Source: Desmodesmus armatus (Eukaryota > Chlorophyta > Chlorophyceae > Sphaeropleales > Scenedesmaceae). Taken from it: DNA of 64,000 bases. The stretch covers positions 303,001-367,000 of the forward strand of contig VIIQ02000678.1 in the NCBI GenBank assembly GCA_007449985.2, in the 5' to 3' direction. Under the pieces are notes generated by a model that had not been told where the DNA came from, made no database searches, and saw only the letters and a list, made by a program, of their open reading frames with translations. Positions within the stretch are counted from its first letter, which is position 1. Every line of letters begins with the position of its first letter. This document shows, piece after piece, positions 1-11,300 of the stretch. Made by a program: the position numbers and the translations under genes.

Positions 1-280
1 TCAAAACACGAGCGTGGGAACAAGAGACCAGCACGTGGCACAGACGCCCGCACTGGCCGAACCACTGCAACTGTGCAACAAGCGCTCTCACTCACTCATT
101 GTTCGTTACATTGAGATTCCCGAAAGACCCAGCCCACACCATGTAAGCTCAGGGACCCAAACCATGTCCCTCCAATGCAACTTAAGGCGCCACCTCCTAC
201 AAGCGCTGCGGCCTGGAATGGGTCCAAGCAGCTGCCTCCTGGCCCAGCCTCCCTGGCCCTTACCAACAATTCCAGAGAAA

Positions 281-353
281 GCCCGGGTAGCTCAGTCGGT
301 AGAGCGCAAGGCGCTTAACCTTGTGGTCGTGAGTTCGAGCCCCACCTCGGGCG
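281..353 (+). tRNA. tRNA-Lys(CUU)-like gene, probably degenerate
   Basis: A 73-nt cloverleaf can be drawn: acceptor stem 281-287 with 346-352, D arm 290-305, anticodon stem 307-311 with 319-323, T arm 329-345, discriminator G at 353. The anticodon CTT lies at 314-316, which gives Lys. A-box and B-box promoter elements are present (B-box core GTTCGAGCC at 333-341). Two defects stand out. Position 33, almost always U, is G (313), and the T stem has an A-C mismatch (332 with 342). The acceptor stem has one G-U pair. No intron is seen. It lies downstream of, and opposite to, the visible RFT1 exons. It may be a pseudo-tRNA rather than a working gene. Confidence 0.75.
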
Positions 354-649
354 CAGCACACTGTACATGTGCAGATGGACTGGGGTCTACTGCTGCACAG
401 ATTTATGAGAGTCATGAGAGCATGTAGAGTTGGCAGGCTGGGTCAACCCAACCACCAATGCACCGCCCCTCCTAGCCAAGGCAGCGCGAGGCAATTATTG
501 CTAGCACATGGTTGCTTTTGATCCCCCCCCTTCCCACACCAATTTGTTAGCCAGCCCAAGACCCCATGCCAACTCTCACGTGGCTTGTTCAGAGACCTAG
601 GGGACTAGCTCATGGCGTGTTCTCAGTAACCCACAATGCCAAGCACCCA

Positions 650-741
650 CCATGTGCCACCACTGCTTGCTTGTATGCTGCATCTGCTGCTGGTGTCCTG
701 GCCAACACAAAGCCACACACCGCAGTAAACACCAGCAGGCC
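650..741 (-). repeat. Decayed copy of the 3' end of RFT1 exon 4
   Basis: About 92 bases closely match 838-929, the donor-proximal end of RFT1 exon 4. The shared segment encodes the stretch ending in AADAAYKQ. The copy lies downstream in the sense direction, and its own exon edge is followed by GTGGGT, so it still looks like a 5' splice site. Confidence 0.8.
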
Positions 742-837
742 ACTGCTGCATCTGCTGCGGGACTGCAAACTGCTAGACAGCCCTTCCAAATTTCATTTAA
801 ACACCCTCCCCCCTACCCAGCATGCCAGATAGCTTAC

Positions 838-2062
838 CATGTGCCACCACTGCTTGCTTGTAGGCTGCATCCGCTGCTGGTGTCCTGGCCAGCACAAAGC
901 CACACACAGCACTTGAAACCAGTAGGCCGATTGGCAGCACCAGCCAACTGACTGCTAGAACGCGCTCAACCACACTCACGGGCTTGGACCCATTCTGCAG
1001 GTCAAAACGAGCAGCCAACGAACACAGCACGCACAGCACGGCACAGCACGGCAGTACTCAGTCCAGCAGCTTGTTGCTTGCTTCAACAGTTTGCAAGTTG
1101 ACAGTATGCTGCAAGTCTGCTGGTGCAACTTTGATAGGCCGCACATACTGCCACCACAACTGCATGCCCCCGCCCCTCGCCGCTCACCCCCCCTCCCCGC
1201 TCACCCTCCTCCCCGCTACCCCCCCCCCCACACCCCAAGCCCCACCCACCTTTTTCCCGTGTGGCTGCTGCTGCTCCTCCTGTATGCGCAGGCCTCCCCT
1301 CCTGAAACCCTCCCTGCTGAGGAACAGGATCGTGGTGGTGATCAGATGGAACTGAACAGCAGACAACTGGGGGGTCGGGGGGGGGGGGCAGCAGATACAA
1401 GAACACACAAACAGGCGCACAGGCAACACACGGTTGGTTGTGGGAGGTTCTGCATACCCAGGACGGAGGGGCACTACCATGTCCGGGGGGGTGTAGCCCC
1501 CCCCCCCCCCCCCCCCCCCCCCCGGGGTGATGTTGCCATGCAGGATGAGGCTGCTCACTGTGTGTATGATGGTTTTGCATGCGGCTGGTCAGATGCGTAT
1601 GGCTGCTGCTCACCCCGTATGCTTCTGGTGACAGTTGCCGGGCAATGAGCAGGTTCATGGAAAAGGTCACCATGCGGGTGGCAACCTGCGACACTACACA
1701 GGGTAGTGGCAGCAGAAGGCCCCCCAGACATACGGCAACACACAAGCAGGGAACAGAATACACATTTGAATGCGAGAATGCTCTTTGGGAGTGATATGAG
1801 AGCCAGAAAAGTCAGCTTCAAAGCAACAGGCAGCTGCTGTGGGCTCTGTGGGCAGCTGATCGGCCAATGCCAACTGCCACGGCACATGGCATGCCAGCTG
1901 GAAAGCTGGAGAGACGGGTGCTGCATAGCTGCTGATTTCCACAAACAGCGTGATGTGATATCAGATATCTGCAACTGCGTTTTGTGCCTCACCCATGAGC
2001 TTTGCAAAGCCTGATGCCATGACCTGCAGGCTGTCGGGCCCTCCTGCACCTGACGGTGCCAT
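838..2062 (-). CDS. RFT1: RFT1-like ER lipid-linked oligosaccharide flippase-type membrane protein, 5' part
   Basis: RFT1 is a multispanning ER membrane protein linked to moving the Man5GlcNAc2-dolichol intermediate across the ER membrane in N-glycosylation. Four exons are seen in sense order: 2062-1993, 1693-1614, 1366-1250 and 994-838, with matching phases. The start ATG at 2062 follows GCAGCC. Family signatures are the N-terminal membrane segment (MVTFSMNLLIARQL), then TTILFLSREGFRR near residues 60-75, and a further hydrophobic helix with VLPIGLL. About 140 residues are visible. RFT1 proteins are usually about 500 residues, so the rest should lie beyond the left edge of the window. Intron 2 holds a 27-base C run (1497-1523) and a 12-base G run (1377-1388). 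In the sense orientation these are a G tract followed by a C tract. Exon 4 is partly duplicated at 650-741. Confidence 0.85.
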
Positions 2063-3060
2063 GGCTGCTGATCTTCCGTCTGACAGAAGCCAGAGTGAGT
2101 TCTGATAAAGAAAGTAGCTACTCTGACATCTCTACAGCACACGGCAACGCCCCTTGCATCCTTCTCCCTTCTGCTCAACTGAACCAACTGATAACAGTGT
2201 GATCAGGTTGAAAAGGGTGACGGGAGGGCTCAAAAGTGCCCTGAAGAATATCAAAAGTTGTCGTAGCGTGATTAAAAGCTGTCGAAAGCGTTGTTCAGGT
2301 ACCGAGGCACTCCTCCCGTCGACCACAAACTTGATCAGTGGTGCCGCCTTCCGGAGCAAGCAAAGCAGCACAAGATGGCGCTGAAGCTTGGAAATACGCT
2401 GAACACTGTTGTCAGCAGATGGAGCAGTGTATGCAGTCCGGTCGCGCTGGTTCCAAGGTACGTCCCTTGTCTCGACAGTTGTGCTGCTGCTGTTGGGCTG
2501 CTGCCACTGCTGCCCAGCCCTGGGGCCGCCCAGTCGCTTGAACGCACCACCAACGTCCTATTTAAGGAAGTAATATATATTGCTCTTGGCTCAAAGTCCA
2601 CGTTGTATATGATGTATCTGATCTGCAGGGCCAGCAGGGCTTTGTCCAACAAGGTGGGCGCGGCCAGGGGTGGCCAGACTGGTGGTTCATGCTGCAGAAT
2701 GCAGACAGGGTGTGCAAGCCCACGAGTCTACTGCATGTCCTGTTTGCTTGGCTTCAGTAGGGGTGCTGCTTAGCAGCTGTGGAATATTCTTGGAGATGCA
2801 TCACTTGTTCCAAGGCTCAAGCAGCAGTTGGTGTCTCAAGAGCAGCACACAAGCAACAGCGGCATCAGCAGTTGTTTCATCCTGCCGGCAACAGCAGCCT
2901 GATCCCTGCAGATTCTTTTCGTACAGACAACACTGCAGCAGCCACAGCAGTTGCATGAATGGTTGGGTGCCAACAGCAAGACACCGACTAGCTTTCACCA
3001 CACCACCACCCTGACACAACACACCTCACACCCTTGCCATGCCCACCCCCTTGTCTACAG
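2063..3060. other. Region between RFT1 and NAP1 with no assigned gene
   Basis: This should hold the RFT1 promoter and the unseen 5' end of NAP1. An ATG at 2374 sits in a good context (AAGATGG), and a consensus donor GTACGT follows at 2458. No NAP1 N-terminal motif could be recognised there, so I do not assign that exon. The rest looks non-coding. Confidence 0.5.
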
Positions 3061-3270
3061 TCTGTGGTGCCTGCTGCGGCTGCGGCTGCGGCTGCGGCTG
3101 CCGCTGCTGGTGGGCTGCTTTACAAATATTGACTGGACACCACCCCCCCCCCCCCCGGGTGGTCCCCCCCCCCCCCCCTGCATCTTCTCAGTACGTGGTT
3201 GCTGTGGTTGCTGCCGCTGCTGCTGCTGCTGCTGCTGGTGAGCTGCTTGAGGACAGTGACTGGACAATGT
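3061..3270 (+). repeat. Two decayed copies of the first recognisable NAP1 exon
   Basis: Segments 3061-3142 and 3192-3270 both repeat the pattern of the real exon at 3366-3425. Each has an acceptor-like CAG or ACAG, a GTGGTTGCTG-type start, a GCTGCTGCTG stretch, and then a match to the MLEDIDWTED coding sequence (for example GAGGACAGTGACTGGACA). Neither keeps the reading frame, so they read as pseudo-exons upstream of the live exon. Confidence 0.7.
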
Positions 3271-3365
3271 AACCCCCCTTCTGCACCCCCCCCCCCCTCA
3301 CTCAATGCAACACCCCCCCTCCTCCCCCTTTTGCACCCCTCCCCACCCCCCTGCATCTTCCGCAG

Positions 3366-6300
3366 TCCGTGGTTGCTGCTGCAGCTGCTGCTGGCGACAT
3401 GTTGGAAGACATTGACTGGACGGAGGACATGCCAGTGCCTGTTCAGCGGCGTGTGCGGCGCTGAAGGAGGTTCAGGGGGAGTATGACACACTCATGAGGG
3501 AGTTCATCAAGGAACGCGCAGCACTGCAGGCAAAGTATGAGAAGGCAGCAGGTGGGTCTGGGGCGGGGGGGGGGGGGGGGGCGTTGGGGTGAGGGGGGCT
3601 GGGGTGAGGGGGGCTGGCAGGGGGGGGGGATGACCTTGGAGGGGTGGGGGTAACAAGGGGGTGCAGCAGCAGTGGTGGGTGGGCCATGAATATGCGGGCG
3701 TTGACGGAGAATCAGGGGGAGTATGACACACTTATGAGGAAGTTCATCGAGGAGCGCGCGGCACTGCAAGCAAGTATGAGAAGGCCGCAGGTGGGTGAGG
3801 CAGAGAGGGGGAGCGCATGGAACGGGAGGAGGGGGGTGAACGACGAGGTGCCGCAGCGTTGGTGGGTGTGTGGTTGGATGGGTGAGTGGGCTGCAGGAGC
3901 TGCAGAGGGACTTTGACACCTTTTTGAGGAAGTTGGCAGCAACGCCAACTCTCTCAAGAAGGTGTCAAAATCTCCCTGCAGCTCCAGAATGAGCAGGTGG
4001 GGGTGCAGGCAAAGTATAAAAAACAAAATATATAATATATAAAAATTAAAGTATATGAAAATGCAGCAGGGAGGTGGGAGGAGGGACGCTTCCTTACAAG
4101 ATCGGGGAACCTTGAAAGCACAGAAAGAAGTGGCAGGGCATTGCCAACTGGGAGGGGTTGGTGGCTTGCTTGTATGTCTCTTTCATGGCTTGATCTTTTC
4201 ATGGCATGGTCACAGTATGACACTTATATTTCGTCCTTTGTGTTGAATAGCAGCGACGGCTGAGCTAACAGCAGACTTGGACCACTGAACAGCTTGGCAG
4301 CTGGCTGGCGCTCTACCAATGGGCTGCTCCATGCGGCTACACTGTGTGTCACGCCTTGCCCTGCTGTGCTGTGCCATTGTCTCTCCACCTTTTCAGACCC
4401 CATGCTTGTGAAGCGCAAGGCGATTGTTGAGGGCAGCGAAGCAGTGGGTGCATACGACATAGACGACAGCGACGAGAAGGGTGAGAGTGGGGGGAGGGGG
4501 TGCCTGAGGTTTTGGCAGAGCAGAGACAGCACTTGCAGGATGTTTGGAAGTTGTTTCAGCATGGTAAGGGAGGGTGAGGGTGAAGGGGGAATCAGGGGCC
4601 CGCAGCACAAGCCAGCAGGAAGGTCTTGCGGATAGCAGCAGAGCAGCAGCAGCAGCAGCAGCAATGCCGTCCCCCTTCTGTGTTGACAGACATGTACCCA
4701 GTAGCATGTTGACAGAGTGCTGCATCCCCACGAGAAACAATTAAAGGGTGGCGGGCATGTCCTGTTGATACACGGACCGATGTCCCGTGTGTTTGCCTGT
4801 CATCTTCACTATTGCTGCTGTTTGCTGCTGCTGCTGCTGCTGCTTCAGACGAGGGTATACCCGACTTCTGGCTGACAGCCATGGCCAACCACGACATGAT
4901 TGGGGAGTATGTCACTGAGAGGGACGCAGAGGTGAGCAGCAGCGACAGGGGCGGCAGCAGCAGCAGCAGCGGTGGAGGCGGTCGCAGCAGCAGCAGCAGC
5001 AGCACCAGCACGGCGACAGCGACAGCTGCAGCAGCAGCGGCGGCGGCAGCAGTGGCGGCGGCGGCGGCAGCAGTGGCGGCGGCGGTGGCAGCACGAATGG
5101 CAGCGCAAGCAGCAGCGGACTGGGTGGCAGAGGTGCAGCTTGAGGGATCCTGCTGGTTTGTTTGGGCTGCTTTGCCAGCTTACCAAAAGTCAGGTCACCA
5201 CACGACAACTGCCTACAAGTTTGTTGGTTGCCCGCCTCACCAACATCCTTTTTATCACTCCCACCCCCACCCCCCCATTCCTCTGCCGCATGCTTTCCTC
5301 AGGTGTTGGTTCACCTACGCGACATCCGCAATGTCAGCCTGACAGGTGATGATGCAGGCAGCTTCAAGCTGGAGTTCCACTTCGCAAAGAACCCCTTCTT
5401 TACCAACGAGGTGGGTGGGGGTATAATGGTGTCAGGGTATGGGTTGCAAAGCCAGTGCTCCCCCCCCCCCCCCCCCGCGCCCCCACCACCACCAGGGCTG
5501 ATCGATCCTACACAGCAGTGTGCAGCTGGGCAATTACACATGGCCTATTTGGACATCAGAACTTGGGCCAGGAACGAAGACTGCCACAGTGGGAGATGAT
5601 GAACAGGTTGTGTGTGCCATGTGCCGTGTCCCCAGGTGTTGGAGAAGACGTTCTACATGGAGAACCCTGATGAGGTGGTGCCTGACAAGTTTGTGGGCTG
5701 CACCATTGACTGGGCAGCAGGCAAGGACACTACAGGTGAGGGGGGGGAGGGGGGCAGTGGAGGGGGAGGGGGGGGGGGGCGGCACACGGGAGACCAGGGG
5801 GGGGGAGAGGGGGGAGGGGTGGAGGCACCGGGGGGGGGGGGGGGGGAGCCAAGGGCACAGAGGAAGTGGGGGCGGGGCGAGGGACGGGGATGCAAGACAG
5901 GAAGGGAGCGCCTGTGTGCCGGAACCCTATTGCTTGTAGGGTTTTGGGGGGGTCTCACCAGGCTGAATGTGTCTTGGTGTTGATGCTTCTGCCTCCATTT
6001 TGTCAGTTCTGCTCGTGCCCCTGTATGTCTAGCGACGCTTAACTGATCTGTTTGGGTTTGCATCCTCAGGATACCTCACATGCGGCTGTCAACCTTTCTA
6101 TATCAACTCGTGATGCTGCCCTTGGCTGCGTGGCCCCCTGACATGCTGTGGCTGCTGATTTGTCTGCTGTCATTGTTGATGTGTCGCAGTTGAGCAGGTG
6201 AAGAAGAAGCAGAAGGGCAAGAAGGGTGCACCAGCAGTCGTGGTCACACAGAACAAGCCATGCGACTCATTCTTCAACTTTTTTAAGTGAGTGGCGCTTC

Positions 6301-7158
6301 CCTCACTCAACGAGCACATGCAGCCCTGCAAGCAGTACCGTAACGCCAACCATTACGCTAACCAGTGGTTGTTCAGTGCCATACTACACAGCATAGTCAT
6401 GACAGGTGAAGCGAACTTTGACACAGACACCTGAACGTCAGTGTGAGGGGGGTCACTGTCAAACGACTTGTGTCCTTCGTCCAATTCCTCTTCTCCTGTC
6501 ATGTGATAATGCTGTGTCCATGCCTGCTTGCTTCCCCCAGGCCAATGATGCAGTCACTCAGTTGCTCGCTCACTTACTCACTCACTCACTCACTTAGTCA
6601 CTCACTAACTGTGTATGTGTCCCCCCTCTCAAATCAGGACCCCTGCCATCCCTGAGTCCCCTGAGGACCTGTCGGAGGAGGAGCTGGAGGCACTGCAGCA
6701 GCAGATGGACGAGGACTTCGAACTAGCAACAGGTGAACAAAGCCTTTACTGAGTAGTGAGCAATAGAAGATGGGCGTGGAATGTGTGGCTCACATTCCGT
6801 CAGACCTGGACATTGGACACACCAGACAGGCCATTAGGAAGCCAGTTTTGTTGAGTCTCTTCGAGTGCTACCATGAAGAAGCGCCTGCATATGTCACAAG
6901 GGTTGTCAGATTCGGCGCACTGCAGCTCCTGTCGAATCTGAGGCTAATTTGTTCAACACCCGCTCACCCGCCCCCCTGCCCCTCCATTTGCACACCCTTC
7001 TCTTTCCTCTTCATTCCGCAGCCTTCAAGGAGAGCTTAATCCCTCGTGCGGTTGAGTGGTTCACCGGTGAGATCTCTCCCCCCATGTTTGACGATGAATT
7101 CGAGATGGGGGAGGACGATGACGACGATGACTTCCAGGAGCCACCACGCAGGCGCTGA
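3366..7158 (+). CDS. NAP1: Nucleosome assembly protein 1 (histone chaperone), 5' end not resolved
   Basis: NAP1 is an H2A-H2B chaperone that shuttles histones and helps assemble nucleosomes. Exons: 3366-3551, 4397-4480, 4849-4931, 5303-5410, 5636-5735, 6190-6286, 6638-6732, 7022-7158. From exon 2 on all phases fit. Family motifs appear in order: YDTLMREFIKERAALQAKY helix, GIPDFWLTAM, FKLEFHFAKNPFFTNE, GCTIDWAAGKD, a basic KKKQKGKK stretch, DSFFNFF, SLIPRAVEWFTGE, then a short acidic tail with six consecutive Asp. In the first exon one base is missing near 3460: the phase only works, and RRVRR only joins LKEVQ, if a base is restored. The intron 3552-4396 contains pseudo-exon copies. The usual NAP1 N-terminus is not seen, so the start lies upstream of 3366 or at the ATG at 3399. 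Confidence 0.88.
3706..3795 (+). repeat. Copy of the NAP1 exon end inside the next intron
   Basis: This repeats 3470-3556: the QGEYDTLM..FI.ERAALQA coding stretch and the GTGGGT donor after GCCGCAG. One base is lost in the GCAAAGT to GCAAGT change, so it cannot substitute in frame for the live exon. Confidence 0.85.
3896..3985. repeat. 90-bp near-perfect palindrome built from two opposed NAP1 exon copies
   Basis: Arms 3896-3937 and 3944-3985 are reverse complements with few mismatches around a 6-base loop (AGCAAC). The innermost seven bases (AGTTGGC / GCCAACT) and the outer ten (GGAGCTGCAG / CTGCAGCTCC) pair perfectly. The left arm reads as a diverged QGEYDTLMREF copy (LQRDFDTFLRKL). The right arm encodes a similar stretch on the minus strand. 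Confidence 0.85.
6553..6610 (+). repeat. CTCA-type microsatellite in a NAP1 intron
   Basis: A run of imperfect ACTC/CTCA tetranucleotide units lies just upstream of the acceptor of the penultimate NAP1 exon. Confidence 0.7.
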
Positions 7159-8378
7159 ATGAAATAATTTCATTTCGTCGTTTATTGACAAAGTTGCACC
7201 TTCAATGACGGCGTGGGTGCGTCCCAGTACTGGCTGTTGCAAGCTGCGCTTCTGCCCGGCTGTCGTGTGTGCACGCAATGACCTGTTGTAGCCGCCATGC
7301 AGGCGCTGAATATGTAGGGTTCATGTACTTTGTGCTGGGGTGGCGCCCTCAGCTCTAGGGGCCGGCGGTGGACAATCCAGGTTGAGTGGCTGTAAGGGTT
7401 CATGCAGTCCTCGGGTGGTGACTGTTGTGTACTTTGAAAGCAGCGGCTGCAGCATCAGCAGCAGGCATGGGCTGTTGTGCAAAAAGCTGCACGGCAGGCA
7501 GGCAGGCTGGCGGCAGCATGCTCTGCTGCCTGTGGTGCGTTGGTCAGTGACCGGATGATCGGGTGTGTTGCAGCAATCGTATATGTCCAGTCTGTTGGCA
7601 CAGGTCTGGGTGCTGCAGCTGAAGCTACATGTAACAGGAACTTCTGAAATGTTTTTTATTGCTCCTGTCAGCTGCAATTGCAAGACAGTTTGGAGTGAGG
7701 TTGCACGCTTCTTATGGAAGAAACCCTTCATGATTAGTGCCTCAGAGTTGCACCAGGCAGGACACTCAGTGTCGGGGTGTTTGGGGTGTTGATGTTGGCA
7801 GCACGTGGTGCTGCCGATTTTCCGTTGCAGTTGGCATCACAGCCGGCCCTTGTAGTAAACAATAGGTTCACTTCATGTGTACACCCGACCAAGTGCACTG
7901 ATTAGATTCTGCAAAGCGGGAATCTTCACTCAGCGCCTAACAGTGCTGCGAGCACACATATTTGAATATAAGTTTTGACCATGGCACATAGTGTATTACT
8001 TGATCGACCAAACGTGTGTCGACCAGCAACTTGCTCACGGATAGGCACACGTTTTGTTATCTTTGGGACCGCCAGGCACGGATACGCTCTCCTGAGAGCA
8101 TTGCATGAGCTGGACGATCTCAGATGTTACGATTATCACCAACGTGATCGTTTGATCCCAAACGACGCATCGGCCCCGCCGCTCGAGTCTCTGTGACCTG
8201 CAGGTAGAAGCAGCTGTTAGCCCTTCACATCTTCCAGCTTCTACACCACTGCTTCCAGCTTGCTTCAAGGGCTTAAACTTCCTGGTTTCGCCATCGCAGC
8301 AGCTGGTCAGCATCAAAGTATCCCTGCAGCCACAGCCAATTTGGCCCGCTGGCCTTGTGCCATAGTACACTTGGACAG
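7159..8378. other. Intergenic stretch between NAP1 and the dynamin-like gene
   Basis: It should contain the NAP1 3' UTR and the promoter of the dynamin-like gene. I see no convincing exon, RNA gene or TATA box here. Confidence 0.5.
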
Positions 8379-11300
8379 ATGGGGGCAGCAACAGCTGCAG
8401 CATCGCAGGCTCTGAGCTTTGACCAGACGCAGTACAAGGAGAAGAGCAGGAAGCTGGTAGCCCTCGTCAACCAGCTGAGAGATGCCGGCGCACAGGCCAC
8501 TTTCACCGTGCCTACGCTGGTGGTGTGTGGGAACCAGTCCGCTGGCAAGTCCTCACTGCTGGAAAGGTGATGGTACAGGCATGCACACGGCCTATCACAA
8601 TGACTAAAAAGGCCAGTCTCTACCAGAGTGACTGGGGCAGCAGGACTGCGTCTAGCAGCCAATCTAAATACTGGTTGCCTGGACATCTGTAACGGCTCAA
8701 CACGTTTGATTCATGGCACACTGTGCTGACTGTCCTGCAACCTTTTGCTGATGGTTTCCTCTGCGCAGGCTGTGCGCTGTCAAGCTGCCGCGGGCAGCAG
8801 GCACATGCACCAAGTGCCCAGCAGAGGTGAGGGTGCAGGAGCAACAAACAACGAGACATGTTGTTGCAAAGGCTGACACATCTGGCGACCAGGTGCTGTG
8901 CGGAGAACCCATCCCCATTGCTGGACCAGCCAGTATTGCCATGCCATGTGTAGGAGCCTCACACAGGCTCAGGAACCTTGGATCACTTGTCTGCAGGCTA
9001 CCTGAACCTCAGCATGATTGGCAGGCAGTTCATGTGCCACTTCAGCTTTTCACAAGGCAATCTTGTGCACACACGTGTGTGCATAATGCCACAGTGTGGC
9101 CGCCGTTGCTGCAGCAGGCATAGCAGCAAGCCCCACCCTTGACAGATACTGTAGAACATGATCCCGCCGTCGCTGCTGCCTGCAGGTGCGTCTGAGCACG
9201 GCTGCGCCTGGCGGTGCCGCTAGCTGGTGCTGTTTGATCAAGCTGCGCAGGGAGTATGGCAAGGACAATAGGCCCCTGGACAACAAGCCCAAGGAGACCC
9301 TGTTCAAGACACTCAACCAGGTACGGCAGCGACCGCACTACAGCTATAGTGCTACTAGACTGCAGTCTCAGACTGCAGTCTCAGACTGCAGTCTAGTGCT
9401 AGGGTAGCACTATAAGGGGCACTGTGGGTACCTAGGGGTGTGCTGGCCGGTACACCCCTGGGCACCCACATGGACCCACCCGTTGGGCATGTTGTCCAAA
9501 TGGAACACTGCACGTGGCATCGACCTAACATGCTGGCATTGGCAAAGCATCGTGGCCTTGCCCTTCTCCACCTGCTCTGGCCTTGGCCAGGCAGTATTTG
9601 AGTGGGACAGTACGCCCCAGCTGTGCCACTGTCAGTGCCTGCTGCTGAGAAAGGGTCTCTACTAGTGTCTAGTAGACATCAGCAAGTGCTTTCTTTTGCA
9701 GTGTGCTAGGCACGGAGAATACACGTGTAGCTAGCATGAAGTCAACATGTCAGTCGCATGAGTGTGCTCATGATTATGACTCGAATATGACTCAATACTG
9801 ACTGCTGTGCATACATCTGTTTCACCGCAGGACCAGAAGGACCAGCTTCACTTCTACGTCTCTGCAGCACAGCGGGCCCTGCTCAACCCAGACACGCCAG
9901 CAGACATATTCGCCCGCGAAGCAGACGCAGCAGCCAAGGACGCCAGCAACAGCAGCAGCAGCTCTGCTGATGCTCCTGAGCAGGAGGACGCGCTGAAGTT
10001 CACGCGCAACGTTGTTGTGCTTGAGATCACTGGTGCTGACGTGGACCTGTCACTCATAGACCTGCCAGGCATCATTCAGACAGAGCAGGGGGACAACGGA
10101 TCAAATGTTGAGCTGGTCAAGGCGCTCGTGCAGCAGTACATCAGCAGCGACAGGGCAATCATTGTGGCAACAATCACATGCAAGGATGACATCGACAACC
10201 AGGTGAGCAGGGCCTTGCCTTGCGCGACTGCATATCGCTGATTTCAAGTGCCAGCGGTTAGTCAGTAGTGCTGAGTACCTTGCATAGAATGATGAGGTTG
10301 CAGGGACACTGCCCTGAGGTTGTGTAGCAAACCAATCCGCTGCAGAAGATGACGTGTGCTGCACATGCTGTCAGCAGTGCCTGAGCCCACACGTCAGCAG
10401 GAAGTGGGATGCTCCCACCACGCCAGCTTAGGTGTGCTGTCACTGACAGCCATGATGGTGCTGCACCCTTGTGATGTGGCTCCTCTACGCACGCCTGTGC
10501 ATGTTTGCCGCACCTGCAGGCTATCGTGCAGATGGCGCGTGCTGCTGACAAGGACGGCAGCCGTACTATTGGCGTGCTGACCAAGGCCGACACCATTGAG
10601 CCTGGCACACACAGCAACTGGCTGAGGGTCCTGCAGGGTCAGAACTACCCGCTGCGCCTGGGATACTACTGCGTCGTCAACCCCTCACAGGTGAGAAGAT
10701 GTCAACTCGCCTGGCATTGCAGCTGTCGAACAGAGTAAGTCTAAAGTGTTTGGCTCAGCACGACAGCTGCAGCAGGTTGAAGTACGCCTTTTTATCTCGT
10801 GATACCGTAGTGTGCTTCGCCCATACTGCGCACTGCGCAAATGCGGCATTTACCAACGACGTCGCATCATGAGCAACGTCGTCAACCGTCGTGTGACACC
10901 CGTGACGTGTTTATTGGTTGCGTCTCGCAGGAAGACATCAATAACAATATCAGCCAAGAAGACGCAGCCGCCAAGGAGCTCGGCTTTTTCGACCGGGACG
11001 ACTTCTTCGGTTCGGCTGCGGTTGCTTCAGTGCGGGAGCGCTTTGGGGTGGATGCCCTGCGTGTGCAGCTGAGCAAGCAGTTGGTGTCCCTGACACAGCG
11101 GGAGCTGCCCAAAATGAAGGAGGCCCTTGATGAGGTGTTGGCCCAGGTGGGTGGCTCCACCACGCCAGTGGCGTGTGCTGCTGTGGGCTTTGATCTTACA
11201 TGTGCGCTTTGCTGTTTGTGCTACTGCTGTCACAAAAACAGCCTTGCGCGACCTTTGGCAAAGGCTTCGTGCAGTCCGACTGGCAACTCGTCAGGGTTGA

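Noticed and set aside
1083..1763. Long minus-strand frame overlapping RFT1 exons, with Gly/Pro-rich sequence
   Set aside because: It reads through an intron made of C and G homopolymers. The RFT1 exon model with matching phases explains the true coding parts.
4812..5342. Ser/Ala-rich frame inside a NAP1 intron
   Set aside because: It is a product of CAG/GCA repeats. Only its ends (GIPDFWLTAM and the next exon) match NAP1, and splicing removes the middle.
5653..6063. Pro-rich minus-strand frame opposite NAP1
   Set aside because: Artefact of G tracts in the NAP1 intron, with no splice or motif support.
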